Part shown: in pieces, positions 9,449 through 18,948 of the stretch | Layout of the letters: every line of letters starts with the position of its first letter | Position numbering within the stretch: position 1 is the first letter of the stretch | NCBI RefSeq assembly: GCF_003581615.1 | Contig: NZ_QXFH01000076.1 | Span: 62,001 to 126,000, forward strand | Length of the DNA stretch: 64,000 nt | Origin: Flagellimonas lutimaris | GTDB taxonomy: Bacteria > Bacteroidota > Bacteroidia > Flavobacteriales > Flavobacteriaceae | Direction: 5' to 3' | The notes under the pieces: generated by a model | Told to the model about the DNA's origin: nothing | The model's database searches: none | What the model saw: the letters and a program-made list of their open reading frames with translations, nothing else | Translations under genes and position numbers: made by a program

Positions 9449-10237
9449 TTGGATTTTTTAAACTTTCTCGAATTTAAGATTACCGATATCATCGACATAG
9501 TCCTCGTGGCCGCATTGCTATATTATATTTACAAGCTGGTCAAGGGTACAGTGGCGATCAATATTTTTATTGGAATTGTGATTGTTTGGGCTTTATGGAA
9601 ACTTACGGAGCTCCTTCAAATGAAAATGATCAGTAGTATGGTCGGTGGTTTCATGAATATTGGTCTGATTGCTTTGATTATTGTATTCCAACAAGAAATC
9701 CGAAAGTTTTTGTTGATGATAGGCTCCACCAACTTCGCTTCCAAACGCAACATTTTCAAACATTTTAAATTCCTTAAACAGGAAGTTATTTCAACGAAAA
9801 CCGATGTTGATGCCATAATTGGGGCCTGCGAACGTATGGGTACTACTAAAACGGGAGCACTGATTGTAATAGAACGAAACAATTCCATGGATTTTGTAAA
9901 ATCTACTGGAGACACCATGAACATAAAGGTGACCCAACCTATATTGGAAAGCATTTTCTTCAAGAACAGCCCTTTGCATGATGGCGCAATCGTTGTTCAG
10001 GATAATTTTATAACGGCTACCCGTGTGATTTTGCCTGTCTCCAACGACCGTAACATACCTCTTCGTTTTGGATTGAGACACCGTGCAGCTGTAGGGATTA
10101 CCGAAAAAACTGACGCCCTCTGTTTGGTAGTAAGTGAGGAGACGGGATCGATATCTTATATTAAAAATGGTGAGTTTATCCCCTTTAAAGGGAGGGAAGA
10201 ATTGATCAAACGCATTAAAAAGGACTTGGAGCAATGA
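9449..10237 (+). CDS. cdaA: Diadenylate cyclase CdaA (DisA_N domain)
   Basis: 262 residues starting at a TTG codon; the earliest ATG would remove part of the membrane domain. Three hydrophobic helices in residues 1-85 precede the DisA_N catalytic domain with DGA (178-180, in SPLHDGAIVV) and RHR (210-212, in GLRHRAAVG), the two motifs that bind ATP and metal. It makes the second messenger cyclic di-AMP at the membrane. The stop overlaps the next start (ATGA), so it is coupled to the DUF3667 gene; folP is 44 bases upstream. In Firmicutes cdaA sits with ybbR and glmM, which are not here. Confidence 0.92.
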   Translation: MDFLNFLEFKITDIIDIVLVAALLYYIYKLVKGTVAINIFIGIVIVWALWKLTELLQMKMISSMVGGFMNIGLIALIIVFQQEIRKFLLMIGSTNFASKRNIFKHFKFLKQEVISTKTDVDAIIGACERMGTTKTGALIVIERNNSMDFVKSTGDTMNIKVTQPILESIFFKNSPLHDGAIVVQDNFITATRVILPVSNDRNIPLRFGLRHRAAVGITEKTDALCLVVSEETGSISYIKNGEFIPFKGREELIKRIKKDLEQ

Positions 10238-11016
10238 CCTGCAAAAATTGTGACGCAAGACTTCGAACAGATTTTCTTTATTGTCCAGCTTGTGGCGCAA
10301 AAGTAATTCGTAACAGAATTACCATTAAAAATCTGTGGGTTGATTTCTTAGAGAGATATTTTAATCTCGACAACACTTTTATAAGGACCTTTGTCCATTT
10401 GTTCACCAAGCCAGAAGTGGTCATAGAGGGCTACTTACAAGGACTTCGCAGAAAATACCTGAACCCCATTAGCTATATTGGAATTGCATTGACCCTTTCT
10501 GGAATTATCGTATTTCTGATGGCAAAGTCCATAGATTTTATGGAGTTTGATATCTTAGAAACTGGCGCCCAAACCGTTTATCAGGAGAAACTTATGGGCT
10601 TTATCTTGGATTATCAAGCCTTAATTTTTCTGGTTTACATTCCTATAATGGCCATATCGGGCTGGTTATGTTTTGATAAAAAGAAATACAATTTTGCAGA
10701 GCGGATGATAATATTCATGTATGCTCTTGCCCATTTTAGTCTTTTTAGCTTTATTCCTTCAGTATTAGTACTTCTTTTTATCCCAGAGCACTATATAACA
10801 TTTTCCTTGATTGCTTCCTTGGCCATGATAGTTTATGCCACATTTATCGTGGTAAGGATTTCTGGCTCAAAAGGTATTCCCCTGATATCCAGATTACTTC
10901 TGTTCTATATTATTTTGGGAGCTCTTTATTTATTCACTTCAATATTAATACCTGTTATTATGTTATTGACAGGTGAAATAAGGCTTGAAGATTTTTTGCC
11001 TCCACCGCAAAACTGA
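10234..11016 (+). CDS. DUF3667 zinc-ribbon membrane protein
   Basis: 260 residues. The N-terminus is a zinc ribbon with C3, C6, C17 and C20 (CKNC...CPAC), followed by the DUF3667 core (FLERYFNLDNTFIRTF, TKPEVVIEGYLQGLRRKYLNPISYI) and about five hydrophobic helices from residue 80 onward. The function is unknown in this family. Its start overlaps the cdaA stop by 4 bases, and its own stop abuts the stop of the convergent ABC transporter gene with no spacer. Confidence 0.85.
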   Translation: MTCKNCDARLRTDFLYCPACGAKVIRNRITIKNLWVDFLERYFNLDNTFIRTFVHLFTKPEVVIEGYLQGLRRKYLNPISYIGIALTLSGIIVFLMAKSIDFMEFDILETGAQTVYQEKLMGFILDYQALIFLVYIPIMAISGWLCFDKKKYNFAERMIIFMYALAHFSLFSFIPSVLVLLFIPEHYITFSLIASLAMIVYATFIVVRISGSKGIPLISRLLLFYIILGALYLFTSILIPVIMLLTGEIRLEDFLPPPQN

Positions 11017-12789
11017 TTACGCCACTTCCTCGGCCAAGAACTGAGCATTATACAAATCATTGTAATACCCGCCTTTTTCTAGAAGTTCTTTGTGTGTTCC
11101 GATTTCAATAATTTCACCGGCATCCATTACAATTATCTTATCGGCTTTTTTAATGGTCGCCAAGCGGTGGGCAATAATAATTGAGGTCCTACCTTCGGTA
11201 ATCTTGTCGGTTGCTTGCTGAATCAACTGCTCGGAATAGGTATCCACGGAAGATGTAGCTTCATCTAAAATCAGAATACTTGGATTGCTCACATAGGCGC
11301 GCAAAAAGGCTATTAGTTGACGTTGACCACTGGACAACATGGTTCCACGCTCCTTTACGTTATATTGATAGCCACCGGGTAAGCTCGAAATAAATTCGTG
11401 CACGCCAATTTGTTTGGCAGCGGCCTCTATTTCTTGCTCAGTAATGGATTCATCGCGAAGTGAAATATTATGGGCAATGGTATCTGCGAACAGGAAAACA
11501 TCCTGTAAAACTATAGCAATATGGGAACGAAGAGATTTTAACGTATAATCATCCAAGCATACATCATCCACCAATATTTTACCAGAATTGATTTCGTAGA
11601 ATCGATTGAGGAGATTGATAATCGTGGACTTTCCAGCGCCCGTGGCACCAACAATGGCCACAGTTTCTCCGGCATTCACATTAAATGAGATTCCGTGGAG
11701 CACTTCTTCATCTGGTACATAACCAAAATGAACATTCTTAAATTCAATATCGCCTTTTACGTCTTTTTTGTCGACGGTTCCGTTATCATCGATATGGCTG
11801 TCGGTGTCCAAAATCTTGAACACACGATTGGCCGCAACCATGCCCATTTGCAGCGTATTGAACTTGTCCGCAATCTGTCGTAAGGGTCGGAAAAGCAAAT
11901 CCATCAGAAAAAAGAAAGCTACGATAGCTCCTTTATTGTCCATCCCTACATTTTCTATGTTCTGAATCACACCAAAATATACTACCAGACCAACACCAAT
12001 GGAGTTGGAGATTTCTGCTATCGGGAAAAATATGGAATTGTACCATACTGTTTTTAACCAAGCATTCTGATGTTTTTCGTTGATGGCTCGAAACTTTTCT
12101 TTTTCAATTTCCTCGCGGTTGAACAACTGAACGATCTTCATTCCTGCAATGCGCTCCTGGACAAAGGAATTCAGATTGGATACTTGGGCGCGCACCTCGA
12201 TAAAAGCTACTTTCATTGCTTGCTGAAATAGTCGCGTAGCAATCAAAATGATAGGAAGAATAGCAAATACGATCAATGCCAATTTCCAATTGATGACGAC
12301 CATAATAATGGCTGCCGATAGCATTTTAAGGGCATCGGCCACAATCATAAAAAATCCTTGACTGAAAATTTCACCAATTCGCTGCATATCCGCAACCGCT
12401 CTTGTAACCAACACCCCTATCGAGGAATTGTCGAAATATGTCATTTTAAAACTGGTCATCTTTTCAAAAAGATTGACCCGGATATCCTTGATCACGGATT
12501 CTCCCAACAGGTTGGCGAAGTAATTGAACAATAGCTGTGTTGTAACCTGGCCCAAAAGAAAAATCAACATGAACAAGACATTATTGAGCAGCTGTCCAGA
12601 ATCCTTGTTCTCCAAAGATTCATTTATAATGGTTTTTACCAACAACGGAATCCCAATGGCAAATGCTGCGGATAAGACAGCCACAATGGCCACCAACCAA
12701 AAGATACCTCTGTAGGGTCTAGTTCGGGAAAAAACACGCTTGAACAATCGAAAATCAAACGCTTTTCCTATTTCATCCTTTTTGCTCAT
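11017..12789 (-). CDS. ABC exporter, fused permease and ATPase (MsbA/MDR type)
   Basis: 590 residues from the ATG at 12789 (a TTG one codon earlier is less likely). Residues 1-310 form a six-helix exporter transmembrane domain. The nucleotide-binding domain has Walker A GATGAGKST (382-390), signature LSSGQRQL and Walker B ILILDEATSSVD followed by the switch histidine in IIAHRLATI. The protein works as a homodimer or with a partner to extrude lipids or drugs; the substrate cannot be read from sequence. The start lies inside the 3' end of truA, so the two are cotranscribed. Confidence 0.9.
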   Translation of the reverse strand: MSKKDEIGKAFDFRLFKRVFSRTRPYRGIFWLVAIVAVLSAAFAIGIPLLVKTIINESLENKDSGQLLNNVLFMLIFLLGQVTTQLLFNYFANLLGESVIKDIRVNLFEKMTSFKMTYFDNSSIGVLVTRAVADMQRIGEIFSQGFFMIVADALKMLSAAIIMVVINWKLALIVFAILPIILIATRLFQQAMKVAFIEVRAQVSNLNSFVQERIAGMKIVQLFNREEIEKEKFRAINEKHQNAWLKTVWYNSIFFPIAEISNSIGVGLVVYFGVIQNIENVGMDNKGAIVAFFFLMDLLFRPLRQIADKFNTLQMGMVAANRVFKILDTDSHIDDNGTVDKKDVKGDIEFKNVHFGYVPDEEVLHGISFNVNAGETVAIVGATGAGKSTIINLLNRFYEINSGKILVDDVCLDDYTLKSLRSHIAIVLQDVFLFADTIAHNISLRDESITEQEIEAAAKQIGVHEFISSLPGGYQYNVKERGTMLSSGQRQLIAFLRAYVSNPSILILDEATSSVDTYSEQLIQQATDKITEGRTSIIIAHRLATIKKADKIIVMDAGEIIEIGTHKELLEKGGYYNDLYNAQFLAEEVA

Positions 12790-13528
12790 CAAAAACTTCT
12801 TTTGGGTATGAAACCTTGGTCAAATATAATCCTTTTGCAGGGACAGAGACTCCTGCCTCTCCCCTATCTTTACTCGCTATAACCTTACGCATGTCCTCGG
12901 GTAACATTTTTCCCATGCCTACATCCAATAAAGTGCCTACTACGGCACGCACCATATTCCGTAAAAACCGGTCGGCGGTAATGGTGAAAACCCATTTTTT
13001 TTCCTCTATTTTCCAATAGGCTTCCCGAACATCGCAATTGAATGTTTTTACATCGGTGTTGGATTTGGAAAAACATTCAAAATCTGTGTATTCCAATAGT
13101 ATTTTGGCCGCTTCGTTCATTAAATCCAAATCCAATGTATGCTTCACAAAATGGGCATGATCAAAAAGAAATGGGTCCTTTTCCTTCACCAACCAATATT
13201 CGTAGGTGCGTTCCACAGCATCAAAACGGGTATGGGCACCATCGGCAACTTGCTGGATTCCCTGCACCGCAATATCGTCGGGCAAAAAAGCATTTAACCG
13301 ATACACCAAATCATCCATATCGGAGATGGGTTCAAAATCAAAATGAGCGAACATTTGCCTCGCATGCACTCCGGCATCGGTTCTACCCGCCCCTACCACT
13401 TCCATTTTTTCCCGCAATAGGGTGGACAAGGCTTTTTCCAAAACCTCTTGCACAGTTATGGCATTGGGTTGGTTCTGCCATCCGTGGTATGCTTTACCGA
13501 AATAAGAAAATTGGATAAAATATCTCAA
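12773..13528 (-). CDS. truA: tRNA pseudouridine synthase A
   Basis: 251 residues. Catalytic D51 lies in GAGRTDAGVHA, near the N-terminal FSYFGKAYHGWQNQ; later motifs include NAFLPDDIAV, RFDAVERTYEYW and FLRNMVRAVVGTLLDVG. It makes pseudouridine at positions 38-40 of tRNA anticodon arms. It overlaps the downstream ABC exporter gene by 17 bases. Length is normal. Confidence 0.95.
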   Translation of the reverse strand: MRYFIQFSYFGKAYHGWQNQPNAITVQEVLEKALSTLLREKMEVVGAGRTDAGVHARQMFAHFDFEPISDMDDLVYRLNAFLPDDIAVQGIQQVADGAHTRFDAVERTYEYWLVKEKDPFLFDHAHFVKHTLDLDLMNEAAKILLEYTDFECFSKSNTDVKTFNCDVREAYWKIEEKKWVFTITADRFLRNMVRAVVGTLLDVGMGKMLPEDMRKVIASKDRGEAGVSVPAKGLYLTKVSYPKEVFDEQKG

Positions 13529-13616
13529 TGGGATCCCTTACTTTTAGGTCGATAAAGATAATTGAATCCTTTCCAACATAAATCCGCCCCTTAGTTTTTA
13601 GCATATTTTTAGCGTT

Positions 13617-14111
13617 ATGACCAAGATTTTATTGCTTTCTGATACTCACGGCCACATGGATAAAACTATTTTAAAATATGCGGCACAGGCCGATGAAATT
13701 TGGCATGCAGGCGATATTGGAAGCCTTTCGGTTACCGACCAATTGGAAGCTTTAAAACCTGTTCGGGGCGTGCATGGCAATATTGACGACCATGTGATTC
13801 AAAAAGAATTCCCGGAAAACAATAGGTTTATGTGCGAGGGTGTGGATGTTTGGATTACGCACATTGGGGGCTATCCCAACCGGTACAATGTTCGGGTACG
13901 AGAAGAAATCCGTAATAATCCACCCAAGCTTTTTATTTGCGGTCACTCCCATATTTTAAAAGTGATGCATGACAAAAAGCTTAACCTTTTACACATGAAC
14001 CCCGGTGCTTGTGGCAAACATGGCTTCCACCAAATGCGCACCATGCTACGGTTTGTAATCGATGGGGATAAGATTAGTGATCTGGAGGTAATTGAACTTG
14101 GAAAAAGATAA
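13617..14111 (+). CDS. YfcE/MJ0936-type metallophosphoesterase
   Basis: 164 residues of the compact calcineurin-like fold. Metal ligands are all present: D9 and H11 (LLSDTHGH), D33 (HAGDIGS), N55 (GVHGNIDD), H82 (THIGG), H110 and H112 (ICGHSHI). Relatives hydrolyse phosphodiesters with Mn2+ or similar ions; the physiological substrate is unknown. Located divergently from truA and two bases before the next gene, suggesting cotranscription with the MBL-fold lipoprotein. Confidence 0.9.
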   Translation: MTKILLLSDTHGHMDKTILKYAAQADEIWHAGDIGSLSVTDQLEALKPVRGVHGNIDDHVIQKEFPENNRFMCEGVDVWITHIGGYPNRYNVRVREEIRNNPPKLFICGHSHILKVMHDKKLNLLHMNPGACGKHGFHQMRTMLRFVIDGDKISDLEVIELGKR

Positions 14112-14113
14112 AA

Positions 14114-15070
14114 ATGAAAAACTATTTGTTCATATTAGTAATCTTCTTGGGAGCTTGCGCAAATAAATCTTCTAAAAAAGATGATGCCCAGTCCCAACCC
14201 GTACAAAATTCGGTGTCACTTTATATTTTAGGCACTGTTCAAGACGGAGGCAGTCCACATATTGGGTGTCAAAAATCTTGTTGTTCCGAACTGTTCAATA
14301 ATCCAGACCACACCCGCAAAGTGGTCTCCTTGGGCGTTGTGGACCATAAAAACGACAAGAGCTTCCTTTTTGAAGCTACCCCGGATATGCCATCCCAGTT
14401 GAAGCTTTTAAAGGAACGTTCTCAAAGTAATCAAGAAACACCCGATGGGATTTTTATGACCCATGCTCATATTGGGCACTATGCCGGTTTGATGTATTTG
14501 GGCAGGGAATCCTTGGGTGGAAAAAACATACCGGTATATGCCATGCCGCGAATGAAAATGTTTTTGGAAACCAATGGACCATGGGAACAATTGGTCAAAC
14601 TAAACAATATTGACATTTTTCCTGTTCAGAATGAAACCAAGGTCCAGCTTACCCCAAACCTGACGGTAGTTCCGTTTACTGTGCCGCACCGAGATGAATA
14701 TTCAGAAACTGTTGGCTATAAAATTATTGGGCCAACTAAATCGGCTTTGTTCATTCCTGATATTGATAAATGGTCCAAATGGGAGAAGGATATTGTAAAG
14801 GAAATAAAACGTGTGGATTTCGCTTTTTTGGATGCCACATTTTTTGATGGTCCGGAAATCAATACACGAAATATTGCTGAAATCCCTCATCCTTTTGTGT
14901 TAGAAAGCATGGAATTGTTTCAAAACCTACCTCCAAGTGAAAAATCCAAAATCCATTTTATCCACTTTAACCACACGAATGCTCTTTTAAAGCAAAATAG
15001 CGATTCCTATAAAAAAGTTTTGCAAGCCGGTTACAATGTCTCCGGTTTTAACCAACGATTCAATTTGTAG
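14114..15070 (+). CDS. PqqB-like metallo-beta-lactamase-fold lipoprotein
   Basis: 318 residues. Lipoprotein signal with lipobox LGAC (C15). After a short linker the protein reads LGTVQDGGSPHIGCQKSCC, a start typical of PqqB-like MBL proteins; H117, H119 and H122 in THAHIGHYAGL are the metal-binding motif (the second position is AH, and the canonical Asp is replaced by Ile-Gly), followed by VPHRDEYSETVGY, PDIDKW and FIHFNHTN. No other pqq gene is near, so a role in PQQ synthesis is unsupported; a periplasmic hydrolase is likely. Cotranscribed with the phosphoesterase. Confidence 0.82.
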   Translation: MKNYLFILVIFLGACANKSSKKDDAQSQPVQNSVSLYILGTVQDGGSPHIGCQKSCCSELFNNPDHTRKVVSLGVVDHKNDKSFLFEATPDMPSQLKLLKERSQSNQETPDGIFMTHAHIGHYAGLMYLGRESLGGKNIPVYAMPRMKMFLETNGPWEQLVKLNNIDIFPVQNETKVQLTPNLTVVPFTVPHRDEYSETVGYKIIGPTKSALFIPDIDKWSKWEKDIVKEIKRVDFAFLDATFFDGPEINTRNIAEIPHPFVLESMELFQNLPPSEKSKIHFIHFNHTNALLKQNSDSYKKVLQAGYNVSGFNQRFNL

Positions 15071-15082
15071 GCCACTAAACAT

Positions 15083-15114
15083 AAAAACCCCGACCGAAGC
15101 CAGGGTTTTTTCGC
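15083..15114 (+). terminator. Probable terminator between convergent genes
   Basis: AAAAACCC and GGGTTTTT pair around a 12-base middle (CGACCGAAGCCA), with a T run on the plus strand and A run giving a T tail on the minus strand, so it may serve both genes. Confidence 0.6.
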
Positions 15115-15138
15115 ACTAATACTACTAAGATGTTAGGT

Positions 15139-15549
15139 TCAACGTAAGCGATCAACAGATTTTACAAGATCTTCATCCTTTTTGATAGCCCTGTTGGCCA
15201 GGACCAGAAAAACGATAGAAAATACAGGAATCAGCATCCCAATACCCTTCTCAGAAACTACAGTTTCTCCGGATAAGCTTAGCGATCGATAAACGAAAAA
15301 TCCTAGTAAAAAAAGGTTCAATATCATATTCAATCTGTTTACCACAAATTGATTTTGTCTTTTCTTGTACATTAAAATAGATACTACGGCCAGCACGGTT
15401 GCCACATAAAAAACAAGGCTCACAATAACCTGGTCTTGGGCAAATACCTCTTTACCGCCCACTTCTACCCATAGATTCAAAAAAAACGGTAGTACGCCCG
15501 AAATAAGGCCTACTATCAGTAAAAAAAACGTTTGTATCCGCTGAATCAT
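15139..15549 (-). CDS. DUF4293 integral membrane protein
   Basis: 136 residues from the ATG at 15549, which gives the MIQRIQTFFLL start typical of DUF4293; a TTG six codons earlier is in frame but unlikely. Four transmembrane helices are visible (LLIVGLISGVLPFFLNL; VIVSLVFYVATVLAVVSIL; MILNLFLLGFFVYRSL; GMLIPVFSIVFLVLANRAI). The function is unknown. In Bacteroidota this family is regularly found divergently beside rho, as here. Confidence 0.85.
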   Translation of the reverse strand: MIQRIQTFFLLIVGLISGVLPFFLNLWVEVGGKEVFAQDQVIVSLVFYVATVLAVVSILMYKKRQNQFVVNRLNMILNLFLLGFFVYRSLSLSGETVVSEKGIGMLIPVFSIVFLVLANRAIKKDEDLVKSVDRLR

Positions 15550-15739
15550 TGTGCAAATCGATTTCAAAACGCAAAAATAGGCGTCTTTTTGATAAATAAG
15601 GCCTTATTCTTAAAAAATTATTTGTAATATTGTTTCGTTATTAGCAAGCACCTACCTCGGAATTCTTTTCTCCAGTAGCATTCAAAATAACCTTACTTCA
15701 TAATAAGAATCACACAAGTTTAACTTATTTCTTTACTTA

Positions 15740-17362
15740 ATGTTCGAGATTTCAGATCTAAAAGCTAAAAAGCTTCCTGAGTTGCAAGAAATTGCAAAGG
15801 GTCTTAATGTTCCCAAATTCAAATCATTGAAAAAATTGGACCTGGTATACCAAATACTGGACCTTCAAGCATCCAACCCTAAGGCTGTTGCGGAAACTGT
15901 TTCAGCAACAACAGACGAAAAGCCGGCGCCAAAACCTAGAAAAGCTAGAGCTCCACGCCCTAAAGCAACGGAGACAAAAAGCACTGAAGGTGACGCTCCC
16001 AAAAAAGCGCCTCAAAAAAGAGAGCCTGGGAGCAAAAAAGATGACTCCAAACCGCAAGAAAAGCCTCAAAAAAGGGACAACAAGCCACGCGACAACAAAC
16101 CGCAAGACAACAAGTCTCAAGGCAACACCCCTCAAAAGAATCAAAACAACAGGAGAAGCCACCAGCACAACAAGCCTCACCACGATAAAAAGAACAGTAA
16201 TTTTGACAAGGATTTAAGAAACAGGTACAAAGAGCCTGAATTTGAGTTCGATAGCATTATTGAGAGTGAAGGCGTGTTGGACATTATGCAGGATGGTTAC
16301 GGATTCCTAAGGTCTTCCGATTACAATTATCTCTCTTCTCCTGACGATATTTATGTATCCCAATCACAAATTAGATTGTTCGGACTTAAGTCCGGGGATA
16401 CTGTTCTGGGGAACATAAGGCCTCCAAAAGAAGGCGAAAAATATTTCCCGTTGATCAAAGTGAACAAAATCAATGGCCTCGACCCCCAAGTGGTTAGAGA
16501 CAGGGTAGCTTTTGAGCACCTTACCCCATTGTTCCCTAAAGAAAAGTTCAAATTGGCGGAAAAACAAAGTACTATTTCCACAAGAATCATGGATTTGTTC
16601 TCTCCTATCGGAAAAGGACAAAGGGGAATGATCGTTTCCCAGCCCAAAACGGGTAAAACCATGTTGTTGAAAGATATTGCCAACGCCATTGCGGCCAACC
16701 ACCCAGAGGTATATCAAATCATCCTTTTGATTGATGAGCGCCCTGAAGAGGTTACCGATATGCAACGTAACGTACGTGGTGAAGTAGTTGCTTCCACTTT
16801 TGACAAAGAAGCCACCGAGCACGTGAGGGTTGCCAACATTGTTCTTGACAAGGCGAAAAGATTGGTAGAATGTGGTCATGATGTAGTAATCCTTTTGGAT
16901 TCCATTACCCGTTTGGCCCGTGCCTACAACACCGTACAACCAGCTTCTGGTAAGGTATTGAGTGGTGGTGTGGATGCCAACGCATTACACAAGCCAAAAC
17001 GTTTCTTTGGTGCAGCACGGAACATAGAAAACGGCGGATCACTTTCCATAATTGCTACAGCATTAACGGAAACAGGTTCCAAAATGGACGAAGTTATCTT
17101 CGAAGAATTCAAGGGTACAGGTAACATGGAGCTTCAATTGGACAGAAGAATATCCAACAGAAGAATTTTCCCTGCTATCGACCTTATATCTTCTTCTACA
17201 CGAAGAGACGATCTGTTGTTGGACGAAAATACCATTCAACGTATGTGGATCATGCGCAAATATCTTGCAGATATGAATCCGGTGGAAGCCATGGAATTTA
17301 TGGAGCAACGCATAAAGCAAACAAAAAACAACGAGGAATTTTTACTTACGATGAGTCAGTAA
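15740..17362 (+). CDS. rho: Transcription termination factor Rho with long basic N-terminal insertion
   Basis: 540 residues, about 120 longer than E. coli Rho. Residues 1-45 are the Rho N-terminal helical (SAP-like) domain. Residues 50-160 are a Lys/Pro/Gln/Asn/Arg-rich low-complexity stretch ([11 protein letters not shown]), probably disordered and RNA-binding. The cold-shock-like RNA-binding domain follows ([15 protein letters not shown], about 178-255). The ATPase domain has Walker A QPKTGKT (301-307), [25 protein letters not shown] and [16 protein letters not shown]. Rho is a hexameric RNA-DNA helicase that ends transcription. A hairpin terminator follows. Confidence 0.96.
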   Translation: MFEISDLKAKKLPELQEIAKGLNVPKFKSLKKLDLVYQILDLQASNPKAVAETVSATTDEKPAPKPRKARAPRPKATETKSTEGDAPKKAPQKREPGSKKDDSKPQEKPQKRDNKPRDNKPQDNKSQGNTPQKNQNNRRSHQHNKPHHDKKNSNFDKDLRNRYKEPEFEFDSIIESEGVLDIMQDGYGFLRSSDYNYLSSPDDIYVSQSQIRLFGLKSGDTVLGNIRPPKEGEKYFPLIKVNKINGLDPQVVRDRVAFEHLTPLFPKEKFKLAEKQSTISTRIMDLFSPIGKGQRGMIVSQPKTGKTMLLKDIANAIAANHPEVYQIILLIDERPEEVTDMQRNVRGEVVASTFDKEATEHVRVANIVLDKAKRLVECGHDVVILLDSITRLARAYNTVQPASGKVLSGGVDANALHKPKRFFGAARNIENGGSLSIIATALTETGSKMDEVIFEEFKGTGNMELQLDRRISNRRIFPAIDLISSSTRRDDLLLDENTIQRMWIMRKYLADMNPVEAMEFMEQRIKQTKNNEEFLLTMSQ

Positions 17363-17394
17363 AAAAATACAACTCCTTAAACCATAAGATTACG

Positions 17395-17422
17395 AGCCCT
17401 TCATTTTTTGAAGGGCTTTTTG
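17395..17422 (+). terminator. Intrinsic terminator after rho
   Basis: A 9-bp stem AGCCCTTCA / TGAAGGGCT with loop TTTTT, followed by TTTTTG. Confidence 0.85.
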
Positions 17423-17454
17423 TTGAGTCAATTTATAGAAAAGACATATCTTTA
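17423..17454 (+). promoter_or_regulatory. Candidate promoter of the lipoprotein/membrane-protein cluster
   Basis: TTG at 17423-17425 and TATCTTTA at 17447-17454 are 21 bases apart, matching the TTG-N17-23-TAnnTTTG pattern with one mismatch. It directly follows the rho terminator and lies 39 bases before the lipoprotein ATG. Confidence 0.45.
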
Positions 17455-17492
17455 TTTCGGTTTCCTCAAAACTGAACTTTAAACACTTAACT

Positions 17493-18140
17493 ATGAAAAA
17501 CTACAAAAAGGCCTTTTTTGCGCTTTTAGGGGCCACATTTTTAGTACTGGGAGCATGTCAGCAAGGTCCTAAAAAAGAAGAACCAACCGAACCGAAACAG
17601 GAAAAGGTTTTACCACCTGAAGGCATTATTTCTTTGGAAGAATCCAAATCCCTCTATGATAACTACACAAGGAACAGGGTCGATATTATTCAGCAATTCG
17701 AAGCTGAACGAAGTCCTGATAAAAAACATATTCCTGCTCGTTTCACATCTTTTACCTATGCAGATATGAAAGATTATATGGCCTACGTGGAACAAGAAGC
17801 TGAAGAAGCAGGTGTTAAAGTAGCTTCGCTCCGTTTATATTTTGCCAACTATCCGGACAAGCCCGATTTTCCCGATGGCAAAAAAGTAGTGCACCCTAGA
17901 CAGAATTCCATTTTTATTGTCCCCACTACCATGATGGATGGAGAGGAACGCGGATTCTATATAGACGCCGATGGAAATGCAAAACCTATTAAAGGGGTTG
18001 TTAGCAACTCAGAAACAGGTGAAAAAGGAGAACCAAACACATCACAAGCAAGTTTTGCGCCTAGTCTTTTTCAAGGTGGAAGTACAAGCTTAAACCTTAA
18101 CCATGGCTCCTCAGGACCTCCACCATACACAGATTTTTAA
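17493..18140 (+). CDS. Lipoprotein of unknown function
   Basis: 215 residues. Signal with basic N-terminus (MKNYKKAFF) and lipobox VLGAC (C22). The mature part starts with a Lys/Glu/Pro linker and has a central alpha/beta-looking region (TFADMKDYMAYVEQ-like, VASLRLYFANYPD, SIFIVPTTMMDGEERGFYID) and a Ser/Gly-rich tail. I do not recognise the family. The stop is 11 bases before the ATG of the following membrane protein, so they are probably one transcript. Confidence 0.78.
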   Translation: MKNYKKAFFALLGATFLVLGACQQGPKKEEPTEPKQEKVLPPEGIISLEESKSLYDNYTRNRVDIIQQFEAERSPDKKHIPARFTSFTYADMKDYMAYVEQEAEEAGVKVASLRLYFANYPDKPDFPDGKKVVHPRQNSIFIVPTTMMDGEERGFYIDADGNAKPIKGVVSNSETGEKGEPNTSQASFAPSLFQGGSTSLNLNHGSSGPPPYTDF

Positions 18141-18151
18141 TATTGGGCGCT

Positions 18152-18841
18152 ATGCCAGATAATCTTATCAGATTTTTAACGGATCATTTTTATATCCCCT
18201 TGTACCTAATTACTTGGATAATATCGGTGATTAGGTATAAAAGGTTTTACGATACACCTTTAAAATATCTGCCCATGCTTATAATCTATACTTTTTTTAC
18301 CGAGGTATTGGGCTATTTTATTAAGTATTACAATGAATTCGTTTTCTTTTCTGATGGAAGGTATGCTTGGCACAATGTTATTATTTATAACATCTACCAA
18401 ATAGTCTTTTTTATCTTTTTCTTTGAAGTTTATCGAAAAGTGCTGCAAAGACAATCACTCAAAAAACAAATACGATACTTAAGTTTTGTTTGCGTGTTGT
18501 CCTATATAATCAATGCAATTGTTTACAATCCTTTGCACCAACAAATGACCTACGCCCATATTATTGGGTCCGTGATGATGGTTTATATACTAATCATATA
18601 TTTTAGGGAAAAGTATTTAGAAGATACACCCTATCCCTTAAAATTTAATCTGATGTTTTGGTTAGGTTCTGGATTAATGATATTCTACACTTTTTTCCCT
18701 ATAATATCGATTATTTACCTTCTTAAACTGAATATTGGAATTCAAATTTATTTTAGACCGATATTGCTTACTTCAATAGCCTTAATGTATGGCCTTATCA
18801 TCATTGGATTAGTTATAGGAAAGAGAAAAGCATTTGGATAA
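18152..18841 (+). CDS. Multi-pass membrane protein, paralogue 1 of a tandem pair
   Basis: 229 residues from ATG 18152; a TTG three codons earlier is in frame, but the ATG aligns with the paralogue start. About seven hydrophobic helices: near 13-25, 38-58, 78-100, 108-122, 132-150, 168-195 and 200-222. Shared with the next gene are DTPLKY.PM, TE.LGYFIK, W.NVIIYNIY, Y.L.FNLMFW and the basic tail (KRKAFG/KRRAFR). I do not recognise the family. The layout resembles small 7-TM proteins but no ligand or catalytic motif is evident. Cotranscribed with the upstream lipoprotein. Confidence 0.78.
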   Translation: MPDNLIRFLTDHFYIPLYLITWIISVIRYKRFYDTPLKYLPMLIIYTFFTEVLGYFIKYYNEFVFFSDGRYAWHNVIIYNIYQIVFFIFFFEVYRKVLQRQSLKKQIRYLSFVCVLSYIINAIVYNPLHQQMTYAHIIGSVMMVYILIIYFREKYLEDTPYPLKFNLMFWLGSGLMIFYTFFPIISIIYLLKLNIGIQIYFRPILLTSIALMYGLIIIGLVIGKRKAFG

Positions 18842-18867
18842 AGAAAAACATTTATACGAACAATTGG

Positions 18868-18892
18868 GCCTCCATATATGGAGGCTTTTTAT
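18868..18892 (+). terminator. Hairpin between the two paralogous membrane proteins
   Basis: GCCTCCATATATGGAGGC is a perfect palindrome (stem of at least 7 bp) followed by TTTTTATTT. It implies that the second paralogue has its own promoter or is expressed by read-through. Confidence 0.82.
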
Positions 18893-18948
18893 TTCCTATT
18901 TTAGCCCATCGACAAAAACACAGGTAATTAAAGGATTACCCTACAATA

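Noticed and set aside
15888-16217. Open frames on both strands across the Rho basic insertion
   Set aside because: Low-complexity codons of rho create them; no start context or protein features.
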